Of a DNA stretch of 64,000 bases, positions 33,829 to 42,986 are shown one piece after another (within the stretch, counting starts at the first letter, position 1; each line of letters begins with the position of its first letter). The DNA comes from CAYRDC01 sp964422925 (GTDB taxonomy: Bacteria > Bacteroidota > Bacteroidia > Chitinophagales > S012-47), in the NCBI GenBank assembly GCA_964422925.1, contig CAYRDC010000014.1, forward strand, positions 3,532 through 67,531, written 5' to 3'. Position numbers and translations under genes: made by a program. Under the pieces are notes generated by a model. It was not told the DNA's origin and searched no databases. It was given only the letters and a program-made list of their open reading frames with translations.

Positions 33829-36800
33829 TCAGTTTTCAGATGTATCAAATTTGATATCGAGGGCAAGGCCCTTTAGCTCATTGAGCAATACGTTGAACGA
33901 CTCGGGCATGCCCGGTTTGGGTAGGTTATCGCCCTTGACGATGGCTTCATACGCCTTGGCCCGTCCGTAAATATCATCCGACTTGATGGTCAGCATTTCC
34001 CGCAGGTTATGGGCTGCACCATAGGCTTCGAGGGCCCACACTTCCATTTCACCCAAACGCTGTCCGCCAAACTGCGCCTTACCGCCCAGCGGTTGCTGGG
34101 TGATGAGGCTGTACGGGCCAATGGAACGGGCATGCATCTTATCGTCCACCATATGAGCCAGCTTAAGCATATAGATAACCCCTACCGTAGCCGGTTGGTG
34201 GAATCTTTCACCGGTTTCCCCGTCATACAGGTAGGTTTGACCCAGTTTGGGCAACCCGGCTTTGTTGATGTAATGTTCGATGTCCTCCAGGGTGGCACCG
34301 TCAAAAATCGGAGTGGCGAATTTCACGCCCAGTTTTTTTCCGGCCCAACCCAGCACCGTTTCGTAAATCTGTCCGAGGTTCATCCGGCTGGGCACGCCCA
34401 GCGGGTTCAACACAATATCCACCGGGGTACCGTCTTCAAGGAATGGCATATCCTCGTCACGGACAATCTTGGCTACAATGCCTTTGTTACCGTGACGGCC
34501 GGCCAGCTTGTCGCCTACTTTCAGCTTACGCTTTTCGGCTACATACACCTTGGCCAGTTTCAGTACCCCGGCCGGAAGTTCATCACCAATGCTGATATTG
34601 AATTTTTCGCGTTTGTACCGGCCTATTTCCTCGTTCACTTTCAGCTGGTAGTTGTGCAGCAGCTGCTTGATCAGCAGGTTGTCTTCCTCGTTGCTTACCC
34701 AGTTGTCCGGGTCAATCTTGTCATAATCGAGGTCGTTGAGCACTTTCTGGGTGAGCTTGGTTCCCTTGGGTACCAACTCTTCCTTGTAAATATTGTAAAT
34801 GCCCCTGGTGGTTTTGTTCCTGACTATGACACTGAGCTTTTGCACCAACAGTTCCTTCAGTTCACTGCGGGCTTTTTCGTGCTGGATTTCTAGACGTTCC
34901 AAGGCAGCTTTTTCGCGCTGTTTGCTGAAGCGGTCCTTACGGGCGCGGGCAAACAATTTTTTGTCAATGATGACGCCCGAAGTGGATGGCGGCACCCGCA
35001 GCGATGCATCTTTGACATCCCCTGCTTTGTCGCCAAAGATGGCGCGCAGCAGTTTTTCCTCAGGGGTGGGATCCGATTCTCCCTTGGGAGTGATTTTCCC
35101 AACCAGGATATCGCCCTCCTTGATGTGAGCCCCTACCCGGATGATTCCGTTTTCGTCAAGGTCTTTGGTAGCCTCCTCACTCACATTGGGAATGTCGGCT
35201 GTCAGTTCCTCTTCACCCAGCTTGGTATCGCGCACTTCCAGCTCAAATTCGGAGATGTAAATGGAAGTAAAGATATCTTCCCTTACCACGCGTTCGCTGA
35301 TCACGATGGCGTCTTCAAAGTTATATCCCTTCCAGGGCATGAAGGCCACCATCAGGTTCCGTCCCAGGGCCAGCTCACCATTTTGGGTGGCAAACCCTTC
35401 GCACAGCACCTGCCCGGGCACCACCCGGTCCCCTTTCATCACAATGGGTTTCAGGTTAATGCATGTGCTCTGGTTGGTGCGCTGGAATTTGGTCAGCTTA
35501 TACACTTTCCGGTCATCCTCGAAGCTTACAAGGAGTTCCTTTTCGTTACGTTCGTAGCGAATGACTATTTCCTGGCTGTCAACATATTCAACCACACCGT
35601 ATCCTTCGGCATTGATCAGCCTCCGGGAGTCCCTGGCAACCCGGCCTTCCAGGCCCGTCCCGATGATCGGAGCTTCGGGCCGCAACAGGGGCACGGCCTG
35701 GCGCTGCATGTTGGAACCCATCAGTGCCCGGTTGGCATCGTCATGCTCCAGGAAGGTAATCAGGGAAGCCGAAACACCCACAATCTGATTGGGCGCCACA
35801 TCCATATACTGAATTTCTTCAGGCTTCAGAATAGGGAAATCACCGTGGAAACGGCATTTTACCGTATCGTTCAGAAATTCGCCCTTTTCGTTAATCGGGG
35901 CATTACTTTGGGCGATGGTCCGGTTATCTTCATCAGCGGCAGTCAGGTATTCAACCCCTCCCTTTACCACTACTTTTCCGTCCTTCACCTTTTTGTAGGG
36001 CGTTTCGATAAAGCCCATGCCATTCACCTTGGCGTGGACACAAAGCGTGGAGATCAAACCGATATTCGGCCCTTCAGGTGTTTCAATGGTACACAGGCGC
36101 CCGTAGTGCGAATAATGCACATCCCGGACTTCAAATCCTGCCCTTTCACGCGATAATCCGCCCGGACCGAGCGCGGAAATTCTCCGCTTATGAGCCACCT
36201 CGGCCAGTGGGTTCGTCTGATCGAGGAACTGTGACAACTGGCTGGTCCCAAAGAATGAATTGATGACTGATGACAGTGTCCTGGCGTTGATCAGGTCAAT
36301 CGGTGTAAAGACTTCGTTGTCGCGCACGTTCATCCGCTCGCGGATGGTACGTGCCATACGGGCCAGGCCGACTCCGAACTGACTGTACAACTGTTCGCCA
36401 ACCGTACGGACCCGCCTGTTACTTAAATGGTCGATATCATCGATCTCGGCTTTCTGGTTAATGAGCTGAACCAGGTATTTAACGATCTCGATGATGTCTT
36501 CCTTGGTCAGTACCCGCAGGTCGATATTCTCGGTATGTTTGAGCTTGCGGTTAATTTTGTAGCGGCCCACATCCCCGAGGTCATAGCGCTTGTCGCTGAA
36601 AAACAGCTTTTCAATGATCCCACGGGCAGTTTCTTCATCCGGTGGGTCGCTACCCCGCAACTGCCTGTAGATGTGCTGCACGGCTTCCAGCTCGGAGTTC
36701 GAACTGTCTTTCTGCAGCGTATTGTAAATTATTGAATAATCGAGCGGCAGGCCTTCCTTCTGAAGCACGATTTTCTTAACCTCGGTTTCCAGGATCAGAT

Positions 36801-37653
36801 CGATATGCTCTTCGGTCAGTACCGTGTTCCTTTCCAAGATCACCTCGTTCCGCTCAATGGATACGACTTCACCGGTATCTTCATCCACAAAATCTTCGAT
36901 CCAGCTCCGCAAAACACGGGCAGCCAGTTTCCGGCCGATGCACTTCTTTAAACCTGTTTTGGTGACTTTTACATTGTCGGCCAGGTTAAAGATGTTCAGT
37001 ATGTCTTTATCGGTGTTGTAGCCTATGGCACGCAGCAAGGTGGTAACCGGGAATTTTTTCTTCCGGTCAATATATACGTACATCACATTATTGATGTCCG
37101 TGGCAAATTCCATCCAGGCGCCTTTAAACGGGATGATCCGGGCCGAATAAATTTTGGTTCCGTTGGGGTGGAAGCTTTGGCCGAAAAACACCCCGGGCGA
37201 CCGGTGCAGCTGCGATACAACCACCCGTTCAGCCCCATTGATTACGAATGACCCCTTGGGAGTCATGTACGGGATATTGCCCAGGAATACATCCTGAACA
37301 ATAGTCTGGAAATCCACATGTTCCGGATCGTTACAGGAGAGCCGGAGTTTGGCTTTCAGGGGTACGGCATAGGTCAGCCCCCGCTCGATGCATTCTTCAA
37401 TAGAATACCTGGGGGGGTCGATAAAATAATCCAGAAACTCCAGGACAAAAATGTTCCTGGCGTCAGAAATCGGAAAATTTTCCGTAAATACCTTGTATAA
37501 GCCTTCGTTCTTCCTGTTTTCCGGGGTTGTTTCTAACTGGAAAAAATCCTGGAATGATTTTAATTGAATTTCGAGTAAATCGGGGTAATCAATGGTTTTT
37601 TGGATCTTGCTAAAATCGATCCTGCCATCCTGGCCGGAAGTCTGTTTTGCCAT
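33829..37653 (-). CDS. rpoB: DNA-directed RNA polymerase subunit beta
   Basis: A 1274-residue subunit. It contains the rifampicin-site region (FFGTSQLSQFLDQTNPLAEVAHKRRISALGPGGL), with no obvious resistance substitution in this cluster. GRHGNKGIVAKI and the C-terminal KAQFGGQRLGEMEVWALEAYGAA are also present. The start ATG 37653 gives MAKQTSG. It lies about 100 nt downstream of rplL in the conserved order rplKAJL-rpoBC. Confidence 0.98.
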   Translation of the reverse strand: MAKQTSGQDGRIDFSKIQKTIDYPDLLEIQLKSFQDFFQLETTPENRKNEGLYKVFTENFPISDARNIFVLEFLDYFIDPPRYSIEECIERGLTYAVPLKAKLRLSCNDPEHVDFQTIVQDVFLGNIPYMTPKGSFVINGAERVVVSQLHRSPGVFFGQSFHPNGTKIYSARIIPFKGAWMEFATDINNVMYVYIDRKKKFPVTTLLRAIGYNTDKDILNIFNLADNVKVTKTGLKKCIGRKLAARVLRSWIEDFVDEDTGEVVSIERNEVILERNTVLTEEHIDLILETEVKKIVLQKEGLPLDYSIIYNTLQKDSSNSELEAVQHIYRQLRGSDPPDEETARGIIEKLFFSDKRYDLGDVGRYKINRKLKHTENIDLRVLTKEDIIEIVKYLVQLINQKAEIDDIDHLSNRRVRTVGEQLYSQFGVGLARMARTIRERMNVRDNEVFTPIDLINARTLSSVINSFFGTSQLSQFLDQTNPLAEVAHKRRISALGPGGLSRERAGFEVRDVHYSHYGRLCTIETPEGPNIGLISTLCVHAKVNGMGFIETPYKKVKDGKVVVKGGVEYLTAADEDNRTIAQSNAPINEKGEFLNDTVKCRFHGDFPILKPEEIQYMDVAPNQIVGVSASLITFLEHDDANRALMGSNMQRQAVPLLRPEAPIIGTGLEGRVARDSRRLINAEGYGVVEYVDSQEIVIRYERNEKELLVSFEDDRKVYKLTKFQRTNQSTCINLKPIVMKGDRVVPGQVLCEGFATQNGELALGRNLMVAFMPWKGYNFEDAIVISERVVREDIFTSIYISEFELEVRDTKLGEEELTADIPNVSEEATKDLDENGIIRVGAHIKEGDILVGKITPKGESDPTPEEKLLRAIFGDKAGDVKDASLRVPPSTSGVIIDKKLFARARKDRFSKQREKAALERLEIQHEKARSELKELLVQKLSVIVRNKTTRGIYNIYKEELVPKGTKLTQKVLNDLDYDKIDPDNWVSNEEDNLLIKQLLHNYQLKVNEEIGRYKREKFNISIGDELPAGVLKLAKVYVAEKRKLKVGDKLAGRHGNKGIVAKIVRDEDMPFLEDGTPVDIVLNPLGVPSRMNLGQIYETVLGWAGKKLGVKFATPIFDGATLEDIEHYINKAGLPKLGQTYLYDGETGERFHQPATVGVIYMLKLAHMVDDKMHARSIGPYSLITQQPLGGKAQFGGQRLGEMEVWALEAYGAAHNLREMLTIKSDDIYGRAKAYEAIVKGDNLPKPGMPESFNVLLNELKGLALDIKFDTSEN

Positions 37654-37753
37654 AAGCGAATGAACTTTGATAAATAAAAAATTTATCAGGCTTCAGCGGG
37701 ACACACTGCCGCCTAATAAAAAAACAGGGGGAAGCGAAGGTGCAGAAATGCAA

Positions 37754-38134
37754 TTACTGCAATTCCACTTCTGCACCGGCTTCTTCCAGTCTGGCTTTGA
37801 TGGATTCGGCCTCCTCTTTGGAAACACCTTCCTTAACTGCTTTGGGGGCAGAATCCACCAGTTCCTTGGCTTCTTTCAGTCCTAAACCGGTGATTTCTTT
37901 CACCAGTTTTACTACGGACAGTTTTTGTCCGCCAGGTGATTTCAACATTACGTCAAATTCTGTCTTTTCTTCAGCAGCACCGCCACCTTCTCCTCCAACG
38001 GCACCGGCTACCATTACCGGAGCTGCGGCTGCAGGCTCAATACCGTACTCGTCCTTCAGAATCTGGGCCAGCTCATTCACCTCTTTCACACTCAGGCTTA
38101 CCAGTTGTTCAGCAAACGCTTTTAAATCCGCCAT
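37754..38134 (-). CDS. rplL: 50S ribosomal protein L7/L12
   Basis: A 126-residue stalk protein that recruits translation GTPases. An N-terminal dimer helix (MADLKAFAEQLVSL) is followed by an Ala/Gly/Glu hinge rich in AAAAPVMVAGAVGGEGGG. The C-terminal domain has KLSVVKLVKEITGLGLKEAKELVDSAPKAVKEGV. The length is normal. Confidence 0.98.
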   Translation of the reverse strand: MADLKAFAEQLVSLSVKEVNELAQILKDEYGIEPAAAAPVMVAGAVGGEGGGAAEEKTEFDVMLKSPGGQKLSVVKLVKEITGLGLKEAKELVDSAPKAVKEGVSKEEAESIKARLEEAGAEVELQ

Positions 38135-38178
38135 TTCTATTCAGGTTTTTGATGTGTTACAATGGGTTTTATTCGTAA

Positions 38179-38700
38179 TTATTCCCCTTTTTCAGAAAGG
38201 GTTTTCAAAATACCGCTCAAATTGTTGCCGGTTGATTGCAATGCGCCAATTACATTCTTGACTGGCGATTGCAACAGCAGGATGATATCTCCGATCAATT
38301 CTTCCTTTGACTTCAGGGCAGCCAGGGTATCCAGGGATTCATCTCCCAGGTAAACCTCGGTTTCAATAAAGGCTGCTTTCAGTATGGGTTTTTCATTTTT
38401 CTTCCTGAAATCCTTTACAATTTTGGCCGGGACATTGGAAGATTCCGCGAAGAATAAGCTGCTGGGGCCCTTCAGTACCTCGTACAACGCGGCAAAATCC
38501 TTATCGGCCTCTTCCATCGCCTTCCGGATGAGGGTGTTTTTGGCCACTCTGAATTCCACCCCCCGTTCATGACATAACCTGCGCAACTGATTTACTTCAG
38601 CCACGGTCAGCTCTGAACTATCTACGATGTAGAAAAAGTTGCTTTCGTTAAACCGCTCTTTCAGGTAGGCAACTATTTCCTTTTTTTCTTCTCTTGTCAT
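38179..38700 (-). CDS. rplJ: 50S ribosomal protein L10
   Basis: A 173-residue stalk base protein that anchors L7/L12. Recognisable blocks are the start MTREEKKEIVAYLKERF, RVAKNTLIRKAM and the C-terminal helix that binds L12 dimers. It lies between rplA and rplL. An mRNA-binding autoregulation is known in other bacteria but no leader structure is obvious in the 25-nt gap to rplA. Confidence 0.97.
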   Translation of the reverse strand: MTREEKKEIVAYLKERFNESNFFYIVDSSELTVAEVNQLRRLCHERGVEFRVAKNTLIRKAMEEADKDFAALYEVLKGPSSLFFAESSNVPAKIVKDFRKKNEKPILKAAFIETEVYLGDESLDTLAALKSKEELIGDIILLLQSPVKNVIGALQSTGNNLSGILKTLSEKGE

Positions 38701-38725
38701 GGCCTGTACCTCTTTGTCTCCTTAA

Positions 38726-39412
38726 TTAGAATGATTTAGCATCCACCTGTATGCCCGGACTCATGGTTGAAGCCAGGTAAACAGAACGGATGTAAGTTCC
38801 TTTGGCTGAAGCCGGTTTCATTTTTTCCAGGGTACGTATCAGTGCTGCTGCATTTTCAGCCAGTTGTTCCGGTGTAAAGGAAACCCTTCCGATCGGGGAA
38901 TGGATAATCCCGTATTTGTCAACCCGGAACGACACCTTGCCTTTTTTCACTTCCTGGATCGCTGTAGCCAGGTCATTGGTCACAGTACCCACCTTGGGGT
39001 TCGGCATAAGATTGCGCGGACCGAGGATACGGCCCAGTTTGGCCACCTTAGGCATTACATCCGGAGTGGCAATGACTACATCCACATCCGTCCAGCCTTT
39101 TTCTATTTTTTCTATCAGGTCGTCAAGTCCCACGTAATCAGCACCCGCTTCCTTGGCTTCCACTTCCTTATCAGGATTGCAGAAAACCAACACCCGTTTG
39201 GTCTTGCCGGTGCCATTGGGCAGGCTTACCGTGCCCCGCAAAGCCTGATCCGCCTTCCGGGGATCCACGCCCAGGCGGATATGCATATCCACTGAAGCGT
39301 CAAAATTGGCCGTGTTCACTTCCTTTACCAGTTTGGCAGCTTCTTCAATAGGATATGCCTTTCCCTTGTCCAGCTTTTCCAGTACCCTTTTCCGCTTTTT
39401 GGTAATCCGCAC
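38726..39412 (-). CDS. rplA: 50S ribosomal protein L1
   Basis: A 228-residue protein of the mobile L1 stalk. Signatures are GTVSLPNGTGKTKRVLVF, DVVIATPDVMPKVAKLGRILGPRNLMPNPKVGTVT and a C-terminal SAKGTYIRSVYLASTMSPGI. The length is normal. It is located between rplK and rplJ as in most bacteria. Confidence 0.98.
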   Translation of the reverse strand: MRITKKRKRVLEKLDKGKAYPIEEAAKLVKEVNTANFDASVDMHIRLGVDPRKADQALRGTVSLPNGTGKTKRVLVFCNPDKEVEAKEAGADYVGLDDLIEKIEKGWTDVDVVIATPDVMPKVAKLGRILGPRNLMPNPKVGTVTNDLATAIQEVKKGKVSFRVDKYGIIHSPIGRVSFTPEQLAENAAALIRTLEKMKPASAKGTYIRSVYLASTMSPGIQVDAKSF

Positions 39413-39450
39413 AGCAGTATATTTTTTTAAAATCAGCGATTATCTAATGA

Positions 39451-39894
39451 TTATTCCTCCCAGGGGGCTTTCCCTTTTATGGTAATACCCATGCTCCTGG
39501 CTGTGCCGGCCACCATTTTCATGGCCGACTCAATGGTGAACGCGTTCAGATCCTTCATTTTTTCCTCGGCAATTTCTTTCACCGCGTCCCAGGTTACAGA
39601 TCCCACCTTGGTCCGGTTCGACTCCGGAGAGCCTTTCTTGATCCGGGCTTTTTCCAGCAGTAGCACTGCAGCCGGGGGTGTTTTGATAATGAAGTCAAAC
39701 GACTTGTCACGGTAAACCGTAATGACTACCGGCAGCACCTTGCCCATTCTGTCCTGTGTGCGGGCATTGAACTGCTTGGTAAACTCCATGATGTTCACCC
39801 CTTTGGCCCCCAAAGCCGGGCCAATTGGCGGAGCCGGGCTGGCCTGTCCACCCCGGATTTGCAACTTAATATATCCTTCTACTTCTTTAGCCAT
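39451..39894 (-). CDS. rplK: 50S ribosomal protein L11
   Basis: A 147-residue protein of the GTPase-associated centre. The N-terminal GQASPAPPIGPALGAKGVNIMEF is the thiostrepton/RelA-sensing region, and the C-terminal RNA-binding domain ends with TARSMGI. It lies 3 nt downstream of nusG. Confidence 0.98.
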   Translation of the reverse strand: MAKEVEGYIKLQIRGGQASPAPPIGPALGAKGVNIMEFTKQFNARTQDRMGKVLPVVITVYRDKSFDFIIKTPPAAVLLLEKARIKKGSPESNRTKVGSVTWDAVKEIAEEKMKDLNAFTIESAMKMVAGTARSMGITIKGKAPWEE

Positions 39895-39897
39895 CGT

Positions 39898-40446
39898 TTA
39901 TGACTGTTTTTCGACCTGCATAAAATTGAGCTCTACCGGAGTCCTTCGGCCGAAGATTTTAACAATAACCTTCAGCTTCTTCTTTTCTTCATAGATCTCC
40001 TCAATATTCCCGTAGAAATCATTAAACGGCCCGTCCGTGATCTTTACCGTTTCCCCGATAATGAACGGTTCGTTCATGCTTTCACCCATCTCCTGCATTT
40101 CATCCACTTTGCCCAGGATACGATTGACTTCATTGTGGCGCAACGGAGTGGGATGGTTCCCTCCCAGGAAATTGATGACCCCGTTAATGCTGCGGATATT
40201 TTGCAGGATGTCACCGGTTATTTTATCCGGGTTTACTTCCAGTAAAATATAACCGGGGAAAAAATTCCTTTCCTGAATTACTTTTTTTCCTTTCCTGATT
40301 TTGTACACTTTCTCGGTGGGTACCAGTACTTGCAAAATGGTATCCTGCAGGCCGGAGCGCTCTACGTCCAGCTCAATGTATTCTTTGAGCTTGCGTTCCT
40401 TGCCGCTCAGCACGCGCAATACATACCATTTGGATTCTGATGCCAT
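39898..40446 (-). CDS. nusG: Transcription termination/antitermination protein NusG
   Basis: A 182-residue elongation factor. The NGN domain starts KWYVLRVLSGKERKLKEYIE and includes FFPGYILLE. The C-terminal KOW domain reads GETVKITDGPFNDFYGNIEEI. It lies between secE and rplK. Confidence 0.97.
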   Translation of the reverse strand: MASESKWYVLRVLSGKERKLKEYIELDVERSGLQDTILQVLVPTEKVYKIRKGKKVIQERNFFPGYILLEVNPDKITGDILQNIRSINGVINFLGGNHPTPLRHNEVNRILGKVDEMQEMGESMNEPFIIGETVKITDGPFNDFYGNIEEIYEEKKKLKVIVKIFGRRTPVELNFMQVEKQS

Positions 40447-40478
40447 AATTACCGACCGACCCGGTATTTACTGACGGA

Positions 40479-40670
40479 TCAAAACGTGTTATAATAGAGT
40501 TCCATCACATTGCGCGAGGCGATATCCATTACCAATATCATTACGGCAATAAGGATGGAAGCAATCAAAACAGCCACAGCGCTATTTTGCAGTTCGCTCC
40601 AGGTTGGCCAGGTAGTTTTATACCTTAGTTCCTGGTAAGCGTCTTTCAGATAAGCGATGATCCGTTTCAT
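40479..40670 (-). CDS. secE: Preprotein translocase subunit SecE
   Basis: A 63-residue single-helix SecE of the short type: an amphipathic N-terminus (YLKDAYQELRYKTTWPTWSELQ) is followed by one membrane helix (AVLIASILIAVMILVMDIA). It lies between tRNA-Trp and nusG. Confidence 0.95.
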   Translation of the reverse strand: MKRIIAYLKDAYQELRYKTTWPTWSELQNSAVAVLIASILIAVMILVMDIASRNVMELYYNTF

Positions 40671-40687
40671 GATAATTGAAATAAAAG

Positions 40688-40760
<73 letters not shown>

Positions 40761-40792
40761 CTGTATGCCTTTTTGTTAAACAGGGCGCCTGT

Positions 40793-41980
40793 TTACTTGA
40801 TGATTTCAGTAACCTGACCGGCACCTACTGTACGGCCGCCTTCACGGATAGCAAAACGCAATCCTTTTTCCATAGCAACCGGGTAAATCAGTTTTACGGT
40901 CATGGATACATTGTCACCAGGCATCACCATTTCCAAACCGTCAGGCAGTTTCACTTCACCGGTTACGTCTGTAGTCCGGAAATAGAATTGCGGCCTGTAA
41001 TTATTGAAAAATGGTGTATGGCGTCCGCCTTCATCTTTACTGAGCACGTATACCTCACATTTGAATTCGGTATGCGGGGTAACGGTACCCGGAGCACAAA
41101 CAACCATACCGCGCTTGATCTCGTTTTTGTCGATACCGCGCAGCAGCAGACCTACATTGTCACCGGCTTCCCCTTCATCGAGGATTTTGCGGAACATTTC
41201 CACACCGGTAACGGTAGATTTCATGCTGCCTTCCTGTAATCCGATAATTTCCACCGGATCACCGGTATGAATACGACCACGCTCGATACGGCCAGTAGCC
41301 ACCGTGCCCCGACCGGTAATAGAAAAAATATCTTCCACCGGCATCAGGAAAGGCTGGTCAATCAGACGGGTAGGCATCGGGATATACTCATCGACAGCTT
41401 TCATCAGGTCTTTAATAGACTGAATGGCTTCCGGATCACCTTCCAGGGCTTTTAAGGCAGAACCCTGGATTACAGGAATATTGTCACCGTCAAATTCATA
41501 GAAGCTGAGTAGCTCCCGGATTTCCATTTCAACCAATTCCAACAGTTCCGGATCGTCAACAAGGTCAGTTTTGTTCATATATACCACAATGGCAGGAACA
41601 CCAACCTGACGGGCCAGAAGGATATGCTCACGGGTCTGGGGCATCGGACCGTCTGTAGCGGCTACCACCAGGATGGCACCATCCATCTGGGCAGCACCAG
41701 TTACCATATTCTTAACATAGTCAGCGTGGCCGGGGCAATCAACGTGCGCATAGTGGCGGTTGGCTGTCTCGTACTCCACATGAGCTGTGTTAATGGTAAT
41801 ACCCCTTTCCTTTTCTTCCGGAGCATTGTCAATTGAGTCGTAATCGGTTTTTTGTGCCAAACCTTCCTCTGACAGTACATAGGTAATCGCTGCAGTCAGC
41901 GTGGTTTTACCATGGTCAACGTGACCGATCGTACCGATATTCACGTGAGGTTTTGTACGCTCAAATTTTTCTTTAGCCAT
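40793..41980 (-). CDS. tuf: Elongation factor Tu
   Basis: A 395-residue GTPase that brings aminoacyl-tRNA to the ribosome. The G1 loop is GHVDHGKTT, G2 lies in RGITINTAHVEY, G3 is DCPGHADYV and G4 is NKTD. Domain III ends GGRTVGAGQVTEIIK. It is placed between tRNA-Thr and tRNA-Trp in the conserved cluster. Confidence 0.99.
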   Translation of the reverse strand: MAKEKFERTKPHVNIGTIGHVDHGKTTLTAAITYVLSEEGLAQKTDYDSIDNAPEEKERGITINTAHVEYETANRHYAHVDCPGHADYVKNMVTGAAQMDGAILVVAATDGPMPQTREHILLARQVGVPAIVVYMNKTDLVDDPELLELVEMEIRELLSFYEFDGDNIPVIQGSALKALEGDPEAIQSIKDLMKAVDEYIPMPTRLIDQPFLMPVEDIFSITGRGTVATGRIERGRIHTGDPVEIIGLQEGSMKSTVTGVEMFRKILDEGEAGDNVGLLLRGIDKNEIKRGMVVCAPGTVTPHTEFKCEVYVLSKDEGGRHTPFFNNYRPQFYFRTTDVTGEVKLPDGLEMVMPGDNVSMTVKLIYPVAMEKGLRFAIREGGRTVGAGQVTEIIK

Positions 41981-42059
41981 TTTTCAGGAGTTTAGGTAAA
42001 TGAAATTTGTTGTTGTATTTACAGGTTTATTCCAAAAAAGAACGTAATTCAGTAAAAAG

Positions 42060-42132
<73 letters not shown>

Positions 42133-42264
42133 TTTCACACCGGGTGCTGCAGTTTTTATTAAATGCTTTGCCGTAGCAAAACACTTAAATTCAATAAGCC
42201 ATCCTGTCAAATCAACGCTCAGACTTCCCTGCTTTTACAACCCGGGTCTGTCCTTTCCTTTTAG

Positions 42265-42337
42265 AGCGGGAGACGAGACTCGAACCCGCGACCTACAGCT
42301 TGGAAGGCTGTTGCTCTACCAACTGAGCTACTCCCGC
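42265..42337 (-). tRNA. tRNA-Gly (anticodon TCC)
   Basis: Acceptor GCGGGAG/CTCCCGC; the anticodon stem ACAGC/GCTGT with loop CTTCCAA gives TCC. The discriminator is T. Confidence 0.95.
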
Positions 42338-42387
42338 ATATCTGAGTAATCCTTCCTGGTAACTTTCCGGTCAGATAACCCAAATGG

Positions 42388-42469
42388 TGGGGAGAGGAGG
42401 ATTCGAACCTCCGAAGGCATAGCCAACAGATTTACAGTCTGCCCCGTTTGACCGCTTCGGTATCTCCCC
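42388..42469 (-). tRNA. tRNA-Tyr (anticodon GTA)
   Basis: Acceptor GGGGAGA/TCTCCCC with discriminator A. The anticodon loop contains GTA, and a long variable arm is present as expected for bacterial tyrosine tRNAs. The next three bases happen to read CCA. Confidence 0.95.
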
Positions 42470-42490
42470 GCATAATGGTTTATGTCAAGG

Positions 42491-42564
42491 AGCCAGTGGA
42501 GGGACTCGAACCCCCGCCCCGCTGATTACAAATCAGCTGCTCTAGCCAACTGAGCTACACTGGC
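42491..42564 (-). tRNA. tRNA-Thr (anticodon TGT)
   Basis: Acceptor GCCAGTG/CACTGGC; the anticodon loop TTTGTAA gives TGT. First gene of the tRNA-tuf-rpo cluster. Confidence 0.95.
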
Positions 42565-42615
42565 CTGTAACCTTCTTTTTCAAAGAATCTGTCGCTCCCC
42601 CTTAAAATTGGCTTG

Positions 42616-42642
42616 CAAATTTATAAAAAATGTCCGACACAA
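42616..42642 (-). promoter_or_regulatory. Promoter of the tRNA-tuf-rpo cluster
   Basis: Minus-strand TTG (42640-42642), 16-nt spacer, TAAATTTG (42616-42623). The -7 box ends about 51 nt before the first tRNA. It lies between hpf and the tRNAs. Confidence 0.6.
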
Positions 42643-42660
42643 AAAAACAATAAGCCAGAC

Positions 42661-42960
42661 TTAATTTCTGACTCTTTCTTTATAACGGTCAATCTGCTTC
42701 TTCAAACTGTCTACGGCCATGTCTAATGATTCCTCAAACCGCTTGCTTTTTTCACGGGCCATCAGGGTTTGCCCGGGCAGGTTTAGCTTGATTTGTACCG
42801 TTTTATCCTTGATGTGTGCACTTTGGTTATCCAATCGTAAAAAAACTTCCGCATCTATAATGCGATCGTAAAAATGGCTGAGCTTTTTGACTTTTCGGTT
42901 AATGAGTTCGGTAAGCCTGGAATCGGCCCTGAATTGAATGGACTGAATGTTAATGTTCAT
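42661..42960 (-). CDS. hpf: Ribosome hibernation-promoting factor, short type (HPF/YfiA)
   Basis: A 99-residue single-domain HPF that binds the decoding region of idle 70S ribosomes. Conserved features are the start MNINIQSIQFRAD, KVKKLSHFYDRI and DMAVDSLKKQIDRYKER. It lacks the C-terminal dimerisation domain of long HPF. It is 26 nt downstream of xerC and probably shares its message. Confidence 0.92.
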   Translation of the reverse strand: MNINIQSIQFRADSRLTELINRKVKKLSHFYDRIIDAEVFLRLDNQSAHIKDKTVQIKLNLPGQTLMAREKSKRFEESLDMAVDSLKKQIDRYKERVRN

Positions 42961-42986
42961 AATTCAATCGTTTTTATGATGAGCAA

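Noticed and set aside
34009..34893. Long open frame antisense to rpoB (294 codons)
   Set aside because: It lies wholly inside rpoB on the other strand and has no domain; long antisense frames are expected in GC-balanced conserved genes.
35125..36156. Long open frame antisense to rpoB (343 codons)
   Set aside because: Same reason: a shadow of rpoB without any recognisable motif.
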